This document shows positions 62,490-64,000 of a stretch of 64,000 nucleotides of DNA, one piece after another. The DNA comes from Comamonas testosteroni (GTDB lineage Bacteria; Pseudomonadota; Gammaproteobacteria; Burkholderiales; Burkholderiaceae_C). The number at the start of each line of letters is the position of its first letter. Position 1 is the first letter of the stretch. The notes under the pieces were generated by a model. That model saw only the letters and a list, made by a program, of their open reading frames with translations. It was not told the DNA's origin and did no database searches. A program made the translations under genes and the position numbers. Location: NCBI RefSeq assembly GCF_000761245.1, contig NZ_AWOR01000001.1, positions 434,001 to 498,000 on the forward strand, in the 5' to 3' direction.

Positions 62490-62520
62490 TGATTGATAGC
62501 AGTTAGCGCTTGTCAATCAA
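62490..62520 (+). repeat. Dispersed intergenic hairpin repeat, copy E
   Basis: TTGATTGATAGCAGTTAGCGCTTG followed by TCAATCAA, so the outer TTGATTG/CAATCAA arms also pair. It matches copies B and D and lies between the pit stop and the terminator. Confidence 0.6.
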
Positions 62521-62532
62521 GGGGGAAATGCC

Positions 62533-62562
62533 AAAAAGGCTTCGCATTGCGAAGCCTTTTTT
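62533..62562. terminator. Bidirectional terminator between pit and the EAL gene
   Basis: AAGGCTTCGCA (62536-62546) pairs perfectly with TGCGAAGCCTT (62548-62558), flanked by A-runs on one side and T-runs on the other, so it can terminate both convergent transcripts. Confidence 0.9.
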
Positions 62563-62581
62563 CATGGCGCAAACACGGTAG

Positions 62582-64000
62582 TCAAGCTGCAGTTTCCTGC
62601 AGACTGGATATGGCCTGCCGCTGCAGCAGCGATCTGAGTTGGCTCACCGGTGCCGGGGGGCTGAGCAGATAGCCCATGAAATGCTCGCAGCCATATTGCG
62701 CCAGCAGGGCGCGCTGCTCCAGGGTTTCCACCCCTGCGCCGACGATCATCATCCGATGGCGGGCGGCCAGCGCGATGGCCGCCTGCACGGCGGCTTCGGC
62801 GGCATTGTTGGGCCCCAGGCGCTGCACCAGAGACTGCGAGAGCTTGAGCTGGTTCAGGGGCAACTGTTGCAGCGCTTCCTGCATATGGGAGCTGCCACCA
62901 AAATCGTCGAGTGACAGCCGTACCCCCATGGTGCGCAGGCGGGTGAGTGTGGGCACTATATCCGCGTGTGGAGGACTCAGGGCCTGAGTGGAAAGCTCCA
63001 GCAGCAGCAAGGCCGGGTCGGCCCCTGTCTGGCTGATGATGCCCTGCACCTGCTCGGCCAGATCGGCTTGCCTGAGCTGCCTGGCGCTGATGTTGACGCA
63101 GATGGGCAGCTTGCCCAATTGCGGGTCGGCTTTCCATCGGGCCAATTGCTCGCAGGCGGCTTGAATGCTCCAGCGGCCCAGCGGAACGATGATGTCTGTT
63201 TCCTCTGCCACCGACAGGAAGATGCTCGGTGGTACCAGTCCTCGTCTGGGATGGCGCCAGCGCAGCAGGGCTTCCAGTGCGTTGACTTCGCCGCTGGCGG
63301 AATATTGCGCCTGGTAATGCAGCTCGAACTGGCCGAGGCGCAGGGCTTCGCGCAGCTCTTGCTCGATGCGGTGGCGATCATTGGCCTGGATGCGCTGCTC
63401 GGGGCTGAAGAAGTGCAGGCCGCGGGCTTCCTCGTCGCGCAGACGGTACATGGCGCTCTCAGCCTGCTGCAGCAACTCGGTGGCGGAGCGGGAATGGGGG
63501 CCGAACAAAGTGGCGCCGATATTGGCCTCCAGCATCGCGTTTTTGTTGCCGAGCTGGTAGCTGCCGTTCAGGCTTTCCTGCAGACGCTCTCCCAAGCGCT
63601 CCACCAGCACCGTGGTCACCTCGATATCCGGGGATAGATCCGAAACCATGATGACGAAATGCGTGGCATCGAGTCTGGCCACGGTATCGCAGGAGCGTAC
63701 GCAGGCCAGCAGGCGCTGTGCGATGTTCTGTGCCAGGCCGGCCGGGCTCTCGCCTGTGCCGGCGGACGAGCCCGCCACCGGCCCCATGTCTATGGTCAGC
63801 AAGGCCCCGCGCCAGCCCGTGCGCTCGGACTGGATCATGGCCTGGGACAGCCTGTCTAGCAGCAGGCGCCGGTTGGGCAGATTGGTCAGCACATCGAAGA
63901 AGGAAAGGCTTTCTGCCTCGTTGCCATGAGGCAGCAGTTCCTTGCAGGCCAGCACGGTGTAATTGGCCGATAGGGCGTGAGCCGACAGATTGAGCTTGCG
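62582..64000 (-). CDS. Degenerate GGDEF-EAL domain signalling protein (truncated at window edge)
   Basis: The frame continues beyond 64000, so only the last 472 residues are visible. The upstream end resembles the close of a PAS or sensor domain. A GGDEF-type domain starts at FDVLTNLPNRRLLLDRL, but the motif itself is replaced by DATHF, so cyclase activity is unlikely. The EAL domain retains EALLRWRHP, but later catalytic segments are altered: LELSTQAL for the expected LElTES, DDFGGSSH for DDFGTGYSS, LKLSQSLV for LKIDksFV, and GAGVET for AEGVET. It may bind c-di-GMP without hydrolysing it, or be a protein-interaction module. Confidence 0.9.
   Translation of the reverse strand, partial: RKLNLSAHALSANYTVLACKELLPHGNEAESLSFFDVLTNLPNRRLLLDRLSQAMIQSERTGWRGALLTIDMGPVAGSSAGTGESPAGLAQNIAQRLLACVRSCDTVARLDATHFVIMVSDLSPDIEVTTVLVERLGERLQESLNGSYQLGNKNAMLEANIGATLFGPHSRSATELLQQAESAMYRLRDEEARGLHFFSPEQRIQANDRHRIEQELREALRLGQFELHYQAQYSASGEVNALEALLRWRHPRRGLVPPSIFLSVAEETDIIVPLGRWSIQAACEQLARWKADPQLGKLPICVNISARQLRQADLAEQVQGIISQTGADPALLLLELSTQALSPPHADIVPTLTRLRTMGVRLSLDDFGGSSHMQEALQQLPLNQLKLSQSLVQRLGPNNAAEAAVQAAIALAARHRMMIVGAGVETLEQRALLAQYGCEHFMGYLLSPPAPVSQLRSLLQRQAISSLQETAA

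Overview
The window looks like chromosomal DNA of a betaproteobacterium of the Comamonadaceae, most likely Comamonas or a close relative. This is inferred from the GC-rich codon use, the Bug/tripartite tricarboxylate transporter genes, the ribF-ileS-lspA, rpmB-rpmG and ftsK-lolA-rarA blocks, and the general flavour of the proteins. No rRNA, tRNA, CRISPR array, prophage, transposase or plasmid replication gene was recognised. About fifty protein genes are packed tightly on both strands. The window cuts a chemoreceptor gene on the left and an EAL-domain gene on the right.

Layout. 0-9 kb: end of a chemoreceptor, recJ with a translationally coupled RpfE-like gene, a sulfatase/TctC pair diverging from a MarR regulator, and the lolCD lipoprotein-release genes. 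9-21.8 kb: a soluble PAS-PAS chemoreceptor, a TatD-family hydrolase, a deoxyinosine glycosylase, a spermidine-synthase-like protein, an FlxA-like protein, a lone GspE-type ATPase, tctB-tctA, a DUF3422 protein, an unusual SDR, an EamA transporter and a Nudix hydrolase. 21.8-29.6 kb: a Na/Pi cotransporter, then ribF-ileS-lspA and an HNH endonuclease. 29.6-35.8 kb: a purine (urate) catabolic island. It holds two very similar nucleobase deaminases, a cytoplasmic and a Tat-exported 5-hydroxyisourate hydrolase, an MFS transporter, a divergent LysR regulator, OHCU decarboxylase (uraD) and a bestrophin channel.

36-48 kb: a PimC/PimD-type acyl-CoA dehydrogenase pair, yceH, purN, a DUF1653 protein, an M48 peptidase with a long extension, an RsmB-like RNA methyltransferase, a fatty acid desaturase, and a DUF2917-like gene diverging from a MocR regulator. 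48-56.4 kb: rpmB-rpmG, trxB, ftsK-lolA, an inverted brnQ, and rarA. 56.7-64 kb: the livHMGF branched-chain amino acid importer (its binding protein is not here), a DUF47-Pit phosphate transport pair, and a degenerate GGDEF-EAL protein.

Most of the window is ordinary housekeeping and transport. The parts most worth a second look are: a motif shared by the tctC/marR intergenic region and the tctBA leader 9 kb away, suggesting a split, co-regulated transporter; the urate island with its exported HIU hydrolase paralogue and duplicated deaminases; a dispersed family of about 40-bp intergenic hairpin repeats; an SDR lacking the canonical Tyr and Lys; and a signalling protein whose GGDEF and EAL motifs both look eroded.
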